Positions 1-10,508 of a DNA stretch of 64,000 nt are shown piece by piece. Position 1 is the stretch's first letter. Every line of letters begins with the position of its first letter. The stretch comes from Aedes albopictus (lineage: Eukaryota > Arthropoda > Insecta > Diptera > Culicidae): the NCBI RefSeq assembly GCF_035046485.1, contig NC_085136.1, positions 328,750,227-328,814,226 of the forward strand, written 5' to 3'. Position numbers and translations under genes: made by a program. Under the pieces are notes generated by a model that was not told where the DNA came from, did not search any database, and was given only the letters and a program-made list of their open reading frames with translations.

Positions 1-140
1 GCTAGCTCGGTTGCCATGACTGGGTGTCCGCGGCGGAGTGAGGTCTCTTCTTCCTCGTATCCGACCGGGCTGGTCGTAGGGGTGTGCTGGTTGAGTGGCT
101 GGGACGCTTGGGGTGGGGCTTACCACTCGGGTCCCGGGGA
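1..140. other. GC-rich segment, unassigned
   Basis: This stretch is clearly richer in G and C than the AT-rich DNA after it and stops where the foldback at 141 begins. An open frame runs through it on the plus strand, but it crosses the transposon boundary and shows no motif I recognise. It may be the truncated edge of another element. Confidence 0.3.
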
Positions 141-578
141 TTTTCATACGATTTACTATGGGGAAAATCACATTTTCAAAGAAAAATCGCCACAGGTTGC
201 CCCTTAACCCCTAAAAATATATCGATGAATGATTTCTGTTCGAAATTTTACGAGGAACAAACCCTCCTTAGATTGCAAAGCGATCTATGGCATGTGGAAA
301 AAGTTATTGACTTAAAACCGAATGGCATGCCAACGCTGTTTAACATGTAGGGAATAACAATAAATAATAAAATCTCGTGTTTTTATCGATCGGGTAATGC
401 TTAATAACTTTTTTCCACGAATGCCGCATCGCTTTGCGATCTTCGGAAGTCTGATTCCTCGTGAAGTTATCTACACAAATCATTCAACGACTTATTTTTA
501 GGGATCAATGACCTTAAGTGACCTTAAGTGATTTTTCTTTGAAGAAGAAAATTTTCCCCATAGTAAATCGTATGAAAA
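141..578. mobile_element. Foldback element, about 440 bp
   Basis: The left end reads TTTTCATACGATTTACTATG and the right end, on the opposite strand, matches it at 553-576. Complementarity continues inward with mismatches: a GCAAAGCGAT segment near 277-286 pairs with one near 429-438, and AAAAAGTTATT near 298-310 pairs with AATAACTTTTT near 402-412. Arms are therefore about 170 bp with a loop of about 90 bp. No clear target duplication is visible, so the superfamily is open. There is no coding capacity. Confidence 0.75.
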
Positions 579-599
579 ACTAAGAATGGCGGGCGCTAA

Positions 600-764
600 A
601 ATATAGTTTCTTCGATCGATCTGAAATTTTGCACAGTTGATATGGGACCAAAGAGGAACTCAAAAAGTATACAGGAGGTGGAGTTTTTCCATTTTTTTAT
701 ATTTTCCCATATAAACCGTGTACCAGGCTAATGATGCTGTGGAACAGCACTTTGTGCTGATCGC
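600..764. other. No gene seen; probable transposon-derived filler
   Basis: AT-rich sequence between a foldback and a reverse-transcriptase remnant. No open frame of interest and no recognised RNA motif. Confidence 0.3.
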
Positions 765-1130
765 TCAACAGTTCTTGCATATTACCATGTAACCTTTATT
801 TATCATATCCGTTTCTTCCGCTCCTCCGGTAGCTGCTCGATTTCCCAAAATCTTGACTTCTACCCGTAGTATACAGGTGACCAACTTTTCCGAGCCCAGC
901 TTGATGAGTTCTGCTGCTATACCATTCTTACTACCTACTTTGTTGTTTTTGAGCTGGTGGAAAGTATTCTTAACCTCCCTTAGCGTGGGAGTTAGTTCGT
1001 TCCCGTCTGTACGAAACGAAACAAGATTGGCTCGGTCTTTGATTTGGAAGATTTGGTTTATTAGCGAAGAGATACAATGGTACAATGTTGGTTGGCGCTC
1101 TATATTGAACTGGTTGGTCTGGCTATTCTA
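765..1130 (-). pseudogene. Non-LTR retrotransposon reverse-transcriptase fragment
   Basis: On the minus strand this reads as the N-terminal part of a LINE-type reverse transcriptase. A PTLREVKNTFHQLKNNKVG stretch is followed by KNGIAAELIKLGSEKL, the fingers-region layout of Jockey/R1-like enzymes, in which a Lys-rich 'K(N)nK..G.DGI.AEL.K' block precedes the palm. The frame is lost after about residue 85, where the usual basic segment breaks up, and the catalytic YxDD box is absent. A TAG lies upstream near 1131, so there is no intact start. This is a dead insertion. The plus-strand open frame over the same bases is its shadow. Confidence 0.7.
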
Positions 1131-1249
1131 TACTAGCTATATCCCTTTCGTTATGAACCAGCACAATTGTGCTGCTGAGCAGTATCAGTTTTGCATATGT
1201 TTTCATCTGTTTACTCTTTGTTTTGTGTCATATAAACTGTTTTAATAAT

Positions 1250-1689
1250 TGACCCATTATGTATACTTGTATGTGTGTAAACAAACTTTTGTTTACGTTT
1301 CATGTGAGATTTACCACAACAAGTTAAACAAAACCTGGAAAAGTTTTATGTGTCGCATTTTTTTTTTTTTCCGATTTATGAGGGTTGATAAAGCAAGAAA
1401 TCGAAAGATAAAGAGTAGTTCTTCCAAATGAGGAACATTATTTGTTATTTTGTTGGGAAATCTAAAAGTTCTAGAGAGCGAAAATTGAGCCATTTGAATG
1501 AAATTTTCATTTCTTTTGCGCTCCATCTCGAAAGGGATATAATATGCACATACTCTAACGGGGGATACGAACTGCCGTTATAAGCATAGTTGTCTCATGT
1601 TACTTTTTGACGATATTGACTTTTTTGCATCAGGCGCTCTATTTATATGTATATTTTCATATAACATCAAAAAATAACATACTTTGTTC
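1250..1689. other. No gene seen
   Basis: AT-rich DNA with homopolymer tracts, such as a T run near 1360-1370. Short open frames on both strands show no domain or codon signal. Confidence 0.3.
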
Positions 1690-1812
1690 GAAGACTCAAT
1701 GAAAAGCATGTCAAGTCAAATTGTCCCACTGTTGAATTTCTACGCATGTCTGTCCCACAACTGAAATTCTACGCATAACAGTCCCACTATAAAATTTCTA
1801 CGTAAAACCGAT
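1690..1812. repeat. GTCCCAC...CTACGCAT tandem motif, left block
   Basis: Three imperfect copies of a roughly 40-bp unit pair GTCCCAC with TTTCTACGCAT. The same words recur in both orientations at 6660-6930, on the far side of the satellite nest. This fits subterminal repeats of one large foldback-like element, though the element ends are not resolved. Confidence 0.55.
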
Positions 1813-2159
1813 ACATTAAGCATTTTTAGTAACTTGCTTCACCTAATAGCATGGCTATTTCAATACTGTATGGTTTAAACTCTTCTGTTATGTTGGCATT
1901 ATGCTCCAGCTGGAACGTAACTTGTTTTCCAGTTAAACAAAAACTGTTATTTCTTCGCAACATTTAGTTTCAATCTAAATTCAAATATTGCTGCAATGCG
2001 CGTTGAGCTCATAAATCAAACATAAACATTTTAACTTCATTAAGAGGCTCACATGTCGTGAAGGATGACGAAGCCGATCCAATATAATGATAAAGAGGTT
2101 GCTGAATTGAATGAGTGGTATATGTGAAAATTTTCAGAATTTAAGCAAGCTTGAAATAT

Positions 2160-2620
2160 TGTGAGTGGATGAGTTTTACTTTTTTATTTCAATATGTTAT
2201 CCCAATAATTGGATTGAATTAGTGTGTCGGTAAGTGAGTGGTTTAGTTATCGCCTATTTAGAAAATAAAAAGAACACTTTTGAGTTATACCCAAATCGAC
2301 GACGGACTGCTGGAGGTACTGAACAAGCAATCAATATATCAATTGATGAGAGATCAACCGAGTAAGTGAATTGAAGAGTAAGTGAGTGAATTGGTGAGCG
2401 AGACTTTGTAAGTGTGGGGGTTGATGAGTAAATGAGTAAGATGATAAGCGAGTGATTTGATAAGTGAGTTGATTTATTATGGGCTGATGGGTAAGTGAGT
2501 CACTGTTTTGAATGAATGTGTTAATGAGTTATTGAGTTACTTCATAAACAAGTGACCTAGACGCTCAGAGACTTGATGAGTAAGTGAATTCTTGAGTTAA
2601 CTGTTGTTAGTAAGTTGTGT
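2160..2620. repeat. Degenerate TGAGTGAGTT minisatellite
   Basis: A run of variants of TGAGTAAGTGAGTGAATT with a loose 8-12 bp period. The reverse-complement version (ACTCACTTACTCA) occurs at 6165-6470, so the two blocks face each other across the 17-bp satellite. Confidence 0.65.
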
Positions 2621-2644
2621 CGTAGATAAGCGGCTTTCTGTGTA

Positions 2645-3084
2645 CAGGTCGGACTCGATTATCCGGGGATTCAATTAACCGGGGGGCCGATTATCCGGGG
2701 CTCGATTATCCGGCAAAAATGGCTCGATTATCCGGGGAAAAGTTTGTTTCTGCCTTGTTTACAAATTTTTAGATTAAAATATGTCAAAAACTGTGATAAA
2801 CATCAAATATGACACCTGTAAATAGGATTTAGCCTATTAGAAAATAGTTATTTTTTCACATTTTTCAGCTAAAATTTCATTTTCAAAAAACATGGTTATT
2901 ACAATACCAGACGTTGAGTTTAGGCACTTCAACGTCATGTATGTTAGCTTCTATGTTTAACGAACAGTTTTTGATTGAAGAACATCAAAAACCAAAGAAA
3001 AGAAACATTGCTCGATTATCCGGGTGATTCGGTTATCCGGGGTGAAATAATTTTGGAGTCACCCGGATAATCGAGTCCGACCTG
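2645..3084. mobile_element. TA-flanked MITE, 440 bp, Tigger/pogo-like ends (copy 1)
   Basis: Ends read CAGGTCGGACTCGATTATCC and its reverse complement, flanked by TA on both sides (2643-2644 and 3085-3086). The words CGATTATCCGG recur several times inside each end, so the subterminal region is itself repetitive. CAG termini with TA duplication are typical of pogo/Tigger members of the Tc1-mariner group; that assignment is inference. There is no transposase. A second copy in opposite orientation lies at 5297-5739. Confidence 0.85.
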
Positions 3085-3086
3085 TA

Positions 3087-3474
3087 TATGTAAAAAATGA
3101 TGGAGCCCAAAAGGATTATATTCTTATTTATTGTATTTGTATTAAAAGTGAACATATGTAGTACCGTAACTTCTTGTATTTGAATAGGATGAATATAGAA
3201 CCGTACCATTACCTACGGCATATTCTGACCCTTCATATTCAAATAAAGATACATGAAGCATGAAGCCTCTAATGGCAAATCACTCCCAATCTTTGCTGGG
3301 GTTCCTATTCATATGACAAATACAAGCAGAGGAAGACATGGTGCAGACTGTTTTGAAAACTTAAGCTGTTGTTTTTCTAAACATATTTTATTTCAATGAT
3401 ATGTACATATTTCTAGTCATTTAAAATTAGTACAAAAGCTTAATCAGTTGTATGCTTTGTTGGTCATTACGCAA
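3087..3474. other. No gene seen between MITE and satellite
   Basis: AT-rich spacer with no recognised feature. Confidence 0.3.
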
Positions 3475-3593
3475 AATAAGCCATTAGGCCGAAAAGGTCA
3501 TTAGGCCGAAAAATTCATTCGGCCGAAGAGGACGTTAGGGCCGAATAATTCAGGTATAGAACAAGGTCATTTCGCCAAGACCTGGCCAAAATA
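3475..3593. repeat. Inverted left arm of the 17-bp repeat element
   Basis: Contains ATTAGGCCGAAAAGGTC and variants, which are the reverse complement of the edge units on the far side of the satellite (GACCTTTTCGGCCTAAT). The array therefore has a short, diverged arm in opposite orientation on its left. This layout fits a foldback transposon whose right arm has expanded. Confidence 0.65.
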
Positions 3594-5293
3594 CCATTTC
3601 GGCCTGAAGACCTGTTCGGCCTAAAGACCTTTTCGGCTAAAAGACCTTTTCGGCCTAAAGACCTTTTCGGCCTAAAGACCTTTTCGGCCTAAAGACCTTT
3701 TCGGCCTAAAGACCTTTTCGGCCTAAAGACCTTTTCGGCCTAAAGACCTTTTCGGCCTAAAGACCTTTTCGGCCTAAAGACCTTTTCGGCCTAAAGACCT
3801 TTTCGGCCTAAAGACCTTTTCGGCCTAAAGACCTTTTCGGCCTAAAGACCTTTTCGGCCTAAAGACCTTTTCGGCCTAAAGACCTTTTCGGCTAAAAGAC
3901 CTTTTCGGCCTAAAGACCTTTTCGGCCTAAAGACCTTTTCGGCCTAAAGACCTTTTCGGCCTAAAGACCTTTTCGGCCTAAAGACCTTTTCGGCCTAAAG
4001 ACCTTTTCGGCCTAAAGACCTTTTCGGCCTAAAGACCTTTTCGGCCTAAAGACCTTTTCGGCCTAAAGACCTTTTCGGCCTAAAGACCTTTTCGGCCTAA
4101 AGACCTTTTCGGCCTAAAGACCTTTTCGGCCTAAAGACCTTTTCGGCCTAAAGACCTTTTCGGCCTAAAGACCTTTTCGGCCTAAAGACCTTTTCGGCCT
4201 AAAGACCTTTTCGGCCTAAAGACCTTTTCGGCCTAAAGACCTTTTCGGCCTAAAGACCTTTTCGGCCTAAAGACCTTTTCGGCCTAAAGACCTTTTCGGC
4301 CTAAAGACCTTTTCGGCCTAAAGACCTTTTCGGCCTAAAGACCTTTTCGGCCTAAAGACCTTTTCGGCCTAAAGACCTTTTCGGCCTAAAGACCTTTTCG
4401 GCCTAAAGACCTTTTCGGCCTAAAGACCTTTTCGGCCTAAAGACCTTTTCGGCCTAAAGACCTTTTCGGCCTAAAGACCTTTTCGGCCTAAAGACCTTTT
4501 CGGCCTAAAGACCTTTTCGGCCTAAAGACCTTTTCGGCCTAAAGACCTTTTCGGCCTAAAGACCTTTTCGGCCTAAAGACCTTTTCGGCCTAAAGACCTT
4601 TTCGGCCTAAAGACCTTTTCGGCCTAAAGACCTTTTCGGCCTAAAGACCTTTTCGGCCTAAAGACCTTTTCGGCCTAAAGACCTTTTCGGCCTAAAGACC
4701 TTTTCGGCCTAAAGACCTTTTCGGCCTAAAGACCTTTTCGGCCTAAAGACCTTTTCGGCCTAAAGACCTTTTCGGCCTAAAGACCTTTTCGGCCTAAAGA
4801 CCTTTTCGGCCTAAAGACCTTTTCGGCCTAAAGACCTTTTCGGCCTAAAGACCTTTTCGGCCTAAAGACCTTTTCGGCCTAAAGACCTTTTCGGCCTAAA
4901 GACCTTTTCGGCCTAAAGACCTTTTCGGCCTAAAGACCTTTTCGGCCTAAAGACCTTTTCGGCCTAAAGACCTTTTCGGCCTAAAGACCTTTTCGGCCTA
5001 AAGACCTTTTCGGCCTAAAGACCTTTTCGGCCTAAAGACCTTTTCGGCCTAAAGACCTTTTCGGCCTAAAGACCTTTTCGGCCTAAAGACCTTTTCGGCC
5101 TAAAGACCTTTTCGGCCTAAAGACCTTTTCGGCCTAAAGACCTTTTCGGCCTAAAAACCTTTTCGGCCTAAAGACCTTTTCGGCCTAAGGACATTTTTGG
5201 CCTAAAGACCTTTACGACTTAATGACCTTTTCGGCCTAATGATTAATCCGGTTCAATGACGTTTTTGGCCTAATGACTTATTCGGCCATGTAA
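3594..5293. repeat. 17-bp satellite, about 100 units in register
   Basis: The unit is CCTTTTCGGCCTAAAGA. Counting in steps of 17 from 3594 to 5293 gives 100 units with no insertion or deletion. The centre (3662-5157) is almost perfectly homogeneous. A GGCTAAAA variant occurs at 3628 and again at 3883, exactly 15 units apart. Units beyond 5175 drift (CATTTTTGG, CCTTTACGAC, TTAATCCGG) while keeping the period. The unit carries TAA on one strand and TAG on the other, so it cannot encode a long peptide. Homogeneous centre and decayed edges are the expected signature of unequal exchange. Confidence 0.97.
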
Positions 5294-5296
5294 ATA

Positions 5297-5739
5297 CAGG
5301 TCGGACTCGATTATCCGGGTGACTCCAAAATTATTTCACCCCGGATAATCGAATCACCCGGATAATCGAGCCATGCTTCTTTTCTTTTATTTTTGATGTT
5401 CTTCAATCAAAAACTATTCGTTAAACATAGAAGCTAACATACATAACGTTGTAGGGTCTAAACTCAACGTCTAGTATTATTACAACCATGTTTTTTGAAA
5501 ATGAAATTTTAGCTGAAAAATGTGAAAAAATAAAAACAATTTTTAAATAGGCTAAATCCTACTTACAGGTGTTGTATTTGATGTTTATCACATTTGTTGA
5601 CATATTGTAATCTAAAAATTTGTAAACAAAGCAAAAACAAACTTTTCCCCGGATAATCGAGCCATTTTTCCCGGATAATCGAGCCCCGGATAATCGGGCC
5701 CCCGGTTAATTGAACCCCCGGATAATCGAGTCCGACCTG
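5297..5739. mobile_element. TA-flanked MITE, 443 bp, Tigger/pogo-like ends (copy 2, inverted)
   Basis: Same family as 2645-3084 but in opposite orientation: the internal sequence is its near-complete reverse complement, including the AAAAACATGG region and the CGATTATCCGG-rich ends. TA flanks both ends (5295-5296 and 5740-5741). It interrupts the 17-bp repeat, whose diverged units resume at about 5785. Confidence 0.88.
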
Positions 5740-5754
5740 TACTTTGATGTAACA

Positions 5755-5875
5755 AAATTTTGCGGTTTTTTTCGACCAAACGATATATCGGCCTGATGAC
5801 CTTTTCGACTTAACAACATTTTCGGCCGAATGACCTTTTCGATCTTATAACGTTTTTGGCCTAACGTTCCAATCG
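5755..5875. repeat. Outer diverged units of the 17-bp repeat
   Basis: Five further 17-bp units are readable, such as CATTTTCGGCCGAATGA and CCTTTTCGATCTTATAA, beyond the inserted MITE. They extend the right arm to about 5875 and show that the MITE landed inside the array. Confidence 0.7.
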
Positions 5876-5959
5876 CTTATTTCGATAATACTGTATATAT
5901 GTATGTATTTCGACGTAAACTGCGATGGAAGAGCTATTTCAGTAAAAATATAATCTATT

Positions 5960-6158
5960 TACGTAATGAATACATTTAAATATCCCGACTTATTTCTTTA
6001 ATGGAGATTGGAGTGTACGACACCCAGTGGCCAAATGAAGAATTCTTCGATTGATGGAAAGTTTCCTCAGACTGGAGTGAGAATCGAAGTCACACTACGG
6101 CGTGGATATCAATACGCCTAAATGGCTCGCGCTTCTAACCGCACGGTGACGAAACCCA
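5960..6158 (-). mobile_element. tRNA-derived SINE, minus strand
   Basis: On the minus strand a head beginning near 6158 carries a box-A-like CACCGTGCGGTTAGAAG and a box-B-like GACTTCGATTCTCA, in the spacing of a pol III type-2 promoter. A body follows with a GAGGAAA segment and GGCCACTGGG. The SINE at 24935-25142 has the same order of words, so the two are probably diverged members of one family. The short tail toward lower coordinates is AT-rich, and no clear target duplication was found. Confidence 0.6.
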
Positions 6159-6164
6159 TACTAT

Positions 6165-6470
6165 ATAACTCACTTTCTAACTCACTAATTCACTTATCAA
6201 TGCACTCACCCCTACGGAACTGATCTCTCATACTCATAAACCAACATACTCACTTACTCATGATGTCACTCACTGACTCACTAACTCATTTACTTACTAT
6301 CACACTCACCAATTTAACAATTCTCTTACCAACACATTAAAAATAACGGGGCAACTCCCTGTAAGCTGTAACTTTCCTAATTCATAACTGACTCATATTC
6401 ATCCTCTTATCAATTCACTAATCAACTTCTTATTCACCAACTCACTCACGTAGTTCCTACTTACCCGATT
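6165..6470. repeat. Degenerate ACTCACTTAC minisatellite, inverse of 2160-2620
   Basis: Reads ACTCACTAATTCACTTATC and variants, the complement of the left TGAGTGAG block. It is the mirror layer on the right of the satellite. Confidence 0.65.
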
Positions 6471-6659
6471 ATTAAGAAAGTGTTAAAATGTGACGTCACT
6501 CTTATGCTGTCTTTCGGCTCCGTTTTGCCTCGAGACATTTGAGCCTTATGCATGAGAGTCTTATAATGTTATAAGAGAAGCTAACATTGTTTGTTATTAA
6601 AAAAATATTACTAAAAAGTATAGAACATACAACATTGAGCGTGAAAAGAGACGACTAAT

Positions 6660-6930
6660 TATCGTGGGACTGATATGCGTGGAAATTTCGCCAACAGGAC
6701 CTCATTTCTAGGCATAACAGTCCCACTAATCATTTTTTTTGGTAAAAACACTATATTTTTTAAAATATTTGATTGAAAATATTTCAGGCATGAAAATATA
6801 AGCGATTTCTAACGATACTATGAAAACTTAAATCAGATTTGTTGCACCATTTGGCCAAAAAACATGAAAAACCTGTTTGAAACTTCAATTGCGATTTTCT
6901 CAGTTTCAAGTTTTTCAACATGGGACAACT
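6660..6930. repeat. GTGGGAC...ATGCGTAGAA motif, right block
   Basis: Holds GTGGGACTGATATGCGTGG, GGCATAACAGTCCCAC and GGGACAACTATGCGTAGAA, so both orientations of the motif seen at 1690-1812 are present. Confidence 0.5.
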
Positions 6931-7125
6931 ATGCGTAGAACGGCAAAGTAATGTGAAGTATTTGCTTTCGCTTACCTACCTATCGGATGGAAAGTTAGTA
7001 AGAGATGTTTATCGTGTTGTGGAGAGGACTGAGAACTGGTCAAATTCCAACAAGGATGATATAAAATTAATTCCTAACTTGGCCGGCCTCCGTTGAAAAG
7101 TGTGATTTTCAATACATCAACTCTA

Positions 7126-7821
7126 CACGCAGAAAAATAAATTGTAAACACAATTAAATTCTAGTTCAAATCAACCAATTTTTCAGTTTGTTATAGCGAC
7201 AAACTGATTTCTAGTTTAAACTGAACTGTTCCATTGTTCGATAATACAAATATTTTCATTTGCCGAAATTTTTCACAGTTTGTTAGAACAAACAGAGATT
7301 TGATAATTTCAACATAAAATAACAGATTGAGTTAAACGACTGCACTTTTGCCACTAACAAAGCCGGGAAGTGATTGTGTTGGTGACGGCAGCTGCTGCGG
7401 CAGCTCGAAAATATATTTTTAGACACTCGACAAGCGGATGGAAGCGAGAACGAATAAAAAAGGCAAAAAAACGAAACTGACCAACTTTTTTTGGATGGAA
7501 TCTTGAGTACCTGCGCGTTATCCATCACGGCCAAAACTGCACTTGGAAGTTGGAGTGATGGATTTGCTACACTTTCTTCGGTGTGGCGATGTTGGGGTAA
7601 GAATTTTGAAGATGTGTGAGTGCTTCCGGGCCATGTTTATGGTCCCCATTTTGTTGAAACAAATGCAGATTTTTACGTTATATGGAATGATGGGAATTGG
7701 TTGTTTTGATCGATAAACTCTAAATAAGAACAAAGAAATATAACTTCGGAATAAGTAAATGCTCAGTTTGAAAATCAATCATGCGTTTTATTGTTTTAAA
7801 CAAGCCTCATTTTGCTGCGTG
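7126..7821. mobile_element. TIR element with CACGCAG ends, about 700 bp
   Basis: Starts CACGCAGAAAAAT and ends with the inverse of CACGCAGCAAAAT, with TA immediately outside both ends (7124-7125 and 7822-7823). Similarity between the ends extends about 18 bp. Open frames inside (7283-7534 and 7518-7778 on the minus strand) show no transposase motif. This is a probable non-autonomous TA-inserting element. Confidence 0.5.
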
Positions 7822-7823
7822 TA

Positions 7824-8015
7824 CTATTCTACAAAAGCAAATTCAAGCGGAGCTGTCATATTCATTAGCTCAGCCTTATTCAAACAATCGGTAAGCTACT
7901 AGTTCTGGTCGCCGTTTCTCGACGTCATCGAATGGGAGCATGGTTGATGAATGTCGTGTTGGTCTCCGCAACTTTAGTGCTCACATGGTTGACGAGGAGA
8001 TATGGGGGGTAAAAG
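7824..8015. other. No gene seen
   Basis: Mixed-composition spacer; nothing recognised. Confidence 0.3.
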
Positions 8016-8019
8016 GTTA

Positions 8020-10048
8020 TTGCGGCCATAATAATTACAAAATGCACCATAGGAAAATCAAAATGCACCATAAATAATTAAGCAATGTACCGACAAAATG
8101 CACAGCTTTCTCCATAAATAAATAGAAATGTTCCATAATAAATTAAAAATGTAGCGGTAAACCAAAAGATTTTCTAGTTAAATATGAAACATTGTATCAA
8201 TAAAAAATTAAATAAAACACCATAAACAAATAAGTTTGCTCCATAAAAAATAATAAAAATTTCCATAAATAATGAACATTTGCTCCATAACTATACCATA
8301 TTTGCTCCATAAAAAATTAAAATTGCACCATAAATATCATCAAATTGCACCATTAACAAACTATAAATTTTACCTCAAAGAATGCAAAATCTACAAAAAT
8401 TAATCAAATTCTGCATCATTAGCAGTATTTCAATGGCTAGTAGCACTGGAAATATGTAAGTATATAGTAATATGTGTTATTTAAAAGGCTATATTCTGCT
8501 CCTTCTGCCTTAATTAAAAAAAATCAAATCTGACTATACATGTCAATGGTTGCTCCTCCGTGCAGATCTGAGCTGGTACCAATTGCACTGGGATCCAAAT
8601 GAATAAGGGCTGGGACACTCCACTTATTCTAAAAGTGCAATTTAAGCAGCTCATACATTCTTGATCAATAACGGCGCCGACCACGTCCTTATAGTCAGTT
8701 AGGAAGGGAAAGGAATGTTCTAACATTCTAGTGTGCTGGTTGTTGCTACTAAAGACCGAGATCACCTCTGCATCCCCACAACCAGCACGGATGCGATCCA
8801 TGGATAGGGGTTATTTTTATAGTGTTCGTGATAGATTGTGTGGTGAATAAGGTGAATAAGGTCAAGCGGCACAGCACGCTTTGTTTGCATAACTTGTAGG
8901 CGTTATATATACTGTGCTGTGAGAAGAAGTTGGAAGGGAGGGAAACGACTTTTTTCCAATTCGTTTCTAGTTCTAGTGAAGACTATGAACATATGAATAT
9001 ACATTAGTTGTATATGTAGAGAAGAGAGAGCGAGAGAAAGTGGATAGAAAGATATAAAGTAGGATGAAAGGAACGGGCCAGGGATTGAACCCATGACCTT
9101 CTGCATACGAATCAGAAGCGGTAGCCACTAGACCACCAAGCCCGTTTTCTGCTCCTCCTGATAATCTAAAAAGAATCTAATAAAAAGAACGTCAGTTGTT
9201 ATCAGGATATTTAGTTTATTTTATAATTATATAAAACATGGATTAATTTTTTGATAATTTTTCCGATCAAATTGAAATCATTAATAAATATAATATATTT
9301 ACATTACATATTATGTAAACTCCAAGGGTTAACCCTTCTTTCAAAATGCGGATTCTTTTAATACATGCGGCGTAGTCTGTGGATGCATTGTAACTGTGTC
9401 GATTCGGTTCTAGGTAATCCACAAATCCAAGAATTTGCCCGGTATAATGCAAACAGAGATGTTATCCCGTGAGCGTTAGCGAGTTCGAACAGCAAGCGAT
9501 TATCCGGTAAATTGCATTCATAGTGTTTCCATCTTTTAAGTCGTTCTATCATGGATGCGTGCTTCGGTACATGGTTTCTGTTTATTTTCTTCTTACTTTT
9601 AATATTAACATTATCCCATCCACATCCTAAAACTATATGTCGTTGGACACTGCAGCAATGGTACAATAAGATTAAATTTATGTGGCTTTTACATTCTTTG
9701 TGGTAAAATTTACAATTTGTTTATGGTGCAATTTGATTATATTTATGGTGCAATTTCAATTTTTTATGGTATAATTATGGAGCAAATGTTCATTATTTAT
9801 GGATATTTTTATTATTTTTTATGGAGCAAACTTATTTGTTTATGGTGTTTTATTTAATTTTTTATTGATACAATGTTTCATTTTTAACTAGAATTTTTTT
9901 TGGTTTACCGCTACATTTTTAATTTATTATGGAACTTTTATATTTATTTATGGAGAATGCTGTGCATTTTATCGGTACATTACTTAATTATTTATGGTGC
10001 ATTTTTGTTTTTCTATGGTGCACTTTCGTTTATCTATGGGTGCATTAA
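8020..10048. mobile_element. Foldback element, about 2 kb, arms of CCATAAA repeats
   Basis: The left arm (8020-8400) repeats GCACCATAAA, GCTCCATAAA and TTCCATAAT roughly every 25-40 bp. The right arm (9690-10048) is its reverse complement (TTTATGGTGCA, TTATGGAGCAAA) in the same order, including matching landmarks GTAGCGGTAAACC and ATTGTATCAATAAAAAA. Arms are about 350 bp, with an interior of about 1.3 kb holding a tRNA-like sequence and no transposase. The ends are not cleanly defined and no target duplication is obvious. Confidence 0.82.
8890..9147 (-). mobile_element. tRNA-derived SINE-like sequence, minus strand
   Basis: At 9071-9147 the minus strand gives a 77-nt tRNA-like fold. AAACGGG pairs with CCCGTTC at six of seven positions. 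A box-A-like TGGTCTAGTGG and box-B-like GGGTTCAATCC are present. The anticodon arm (CTTCTG...CAGAAG) has a 9-base loop, which is not canonical, so this is unlikely to be a working tRNA. More likely it is the pol III head of a SINE whose body runs toward lower coordinates; the 3' limit is a guess. Confidence 0.5.
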
Positions 10049-10508
10049 ATAGGCTGCCGACATGGGGCCAGCTCAGCGACACCATCGCTGGGGTGGTCCG
10101 CAGGTATGCTAACCATGATCAGATAACCGCCACAGCAATGCGTAGAGTCTCAATGAAATGCTACAGTTGATCAACATGAAACAATGAAAGGTCTTAGGGT
10201 TGTATTTGACAAAGTCGACGAAAAGATCCTGCGTTATTTGGTAGCGGTTGAGATGATTCTGACGGATTTATCCCTACGATGGTTCAGTAGCAACGACCAG
10301 GGAACGGTGGACCAAAAAGTGAACGGGTTTAAGGGTTTCTAGGCTCTTGGCTGAAGTAGACAACTGGGTAAGCGGCCTGGAGTTTAGGCTGCCCTTAATC
10401 TGGACGAGCAGCGTCTCGAGGTCGTTCTTATACAGAACGGTGATTCAGATGGTCGGTTTCAGGTACTTTTTGAACAATTTACCGGCGGCCTCTCAGAGGT
10501 CTCCGATG
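10049..10508. other. No intact gene; possibly retrotransposon-derived
   Basis: Lies between the 2-kb foldback and the hAT-like MITE. Composition resembles the adjoining BEL/Pao remnant, and it may be its decayed continuation, but I could not align it with confidence. Confidence 0.25.

Noticed and set aside
765..1245. 130-codon plus-strand gene at 853-1245
   Set aside because: Antisense shadow of the reverse-transcriptase remnant on the minus strand.
3594..5293. CRISPR array
   Set aside because: The repeats are contiguous 17-mers with no unique spacers, and the context is eukaryotic.
9071..9147. Functional tRNA gene
   Set aside because: The anticodon loop is nine bases and the T stem is poorly paired; a SINE head is more likely.
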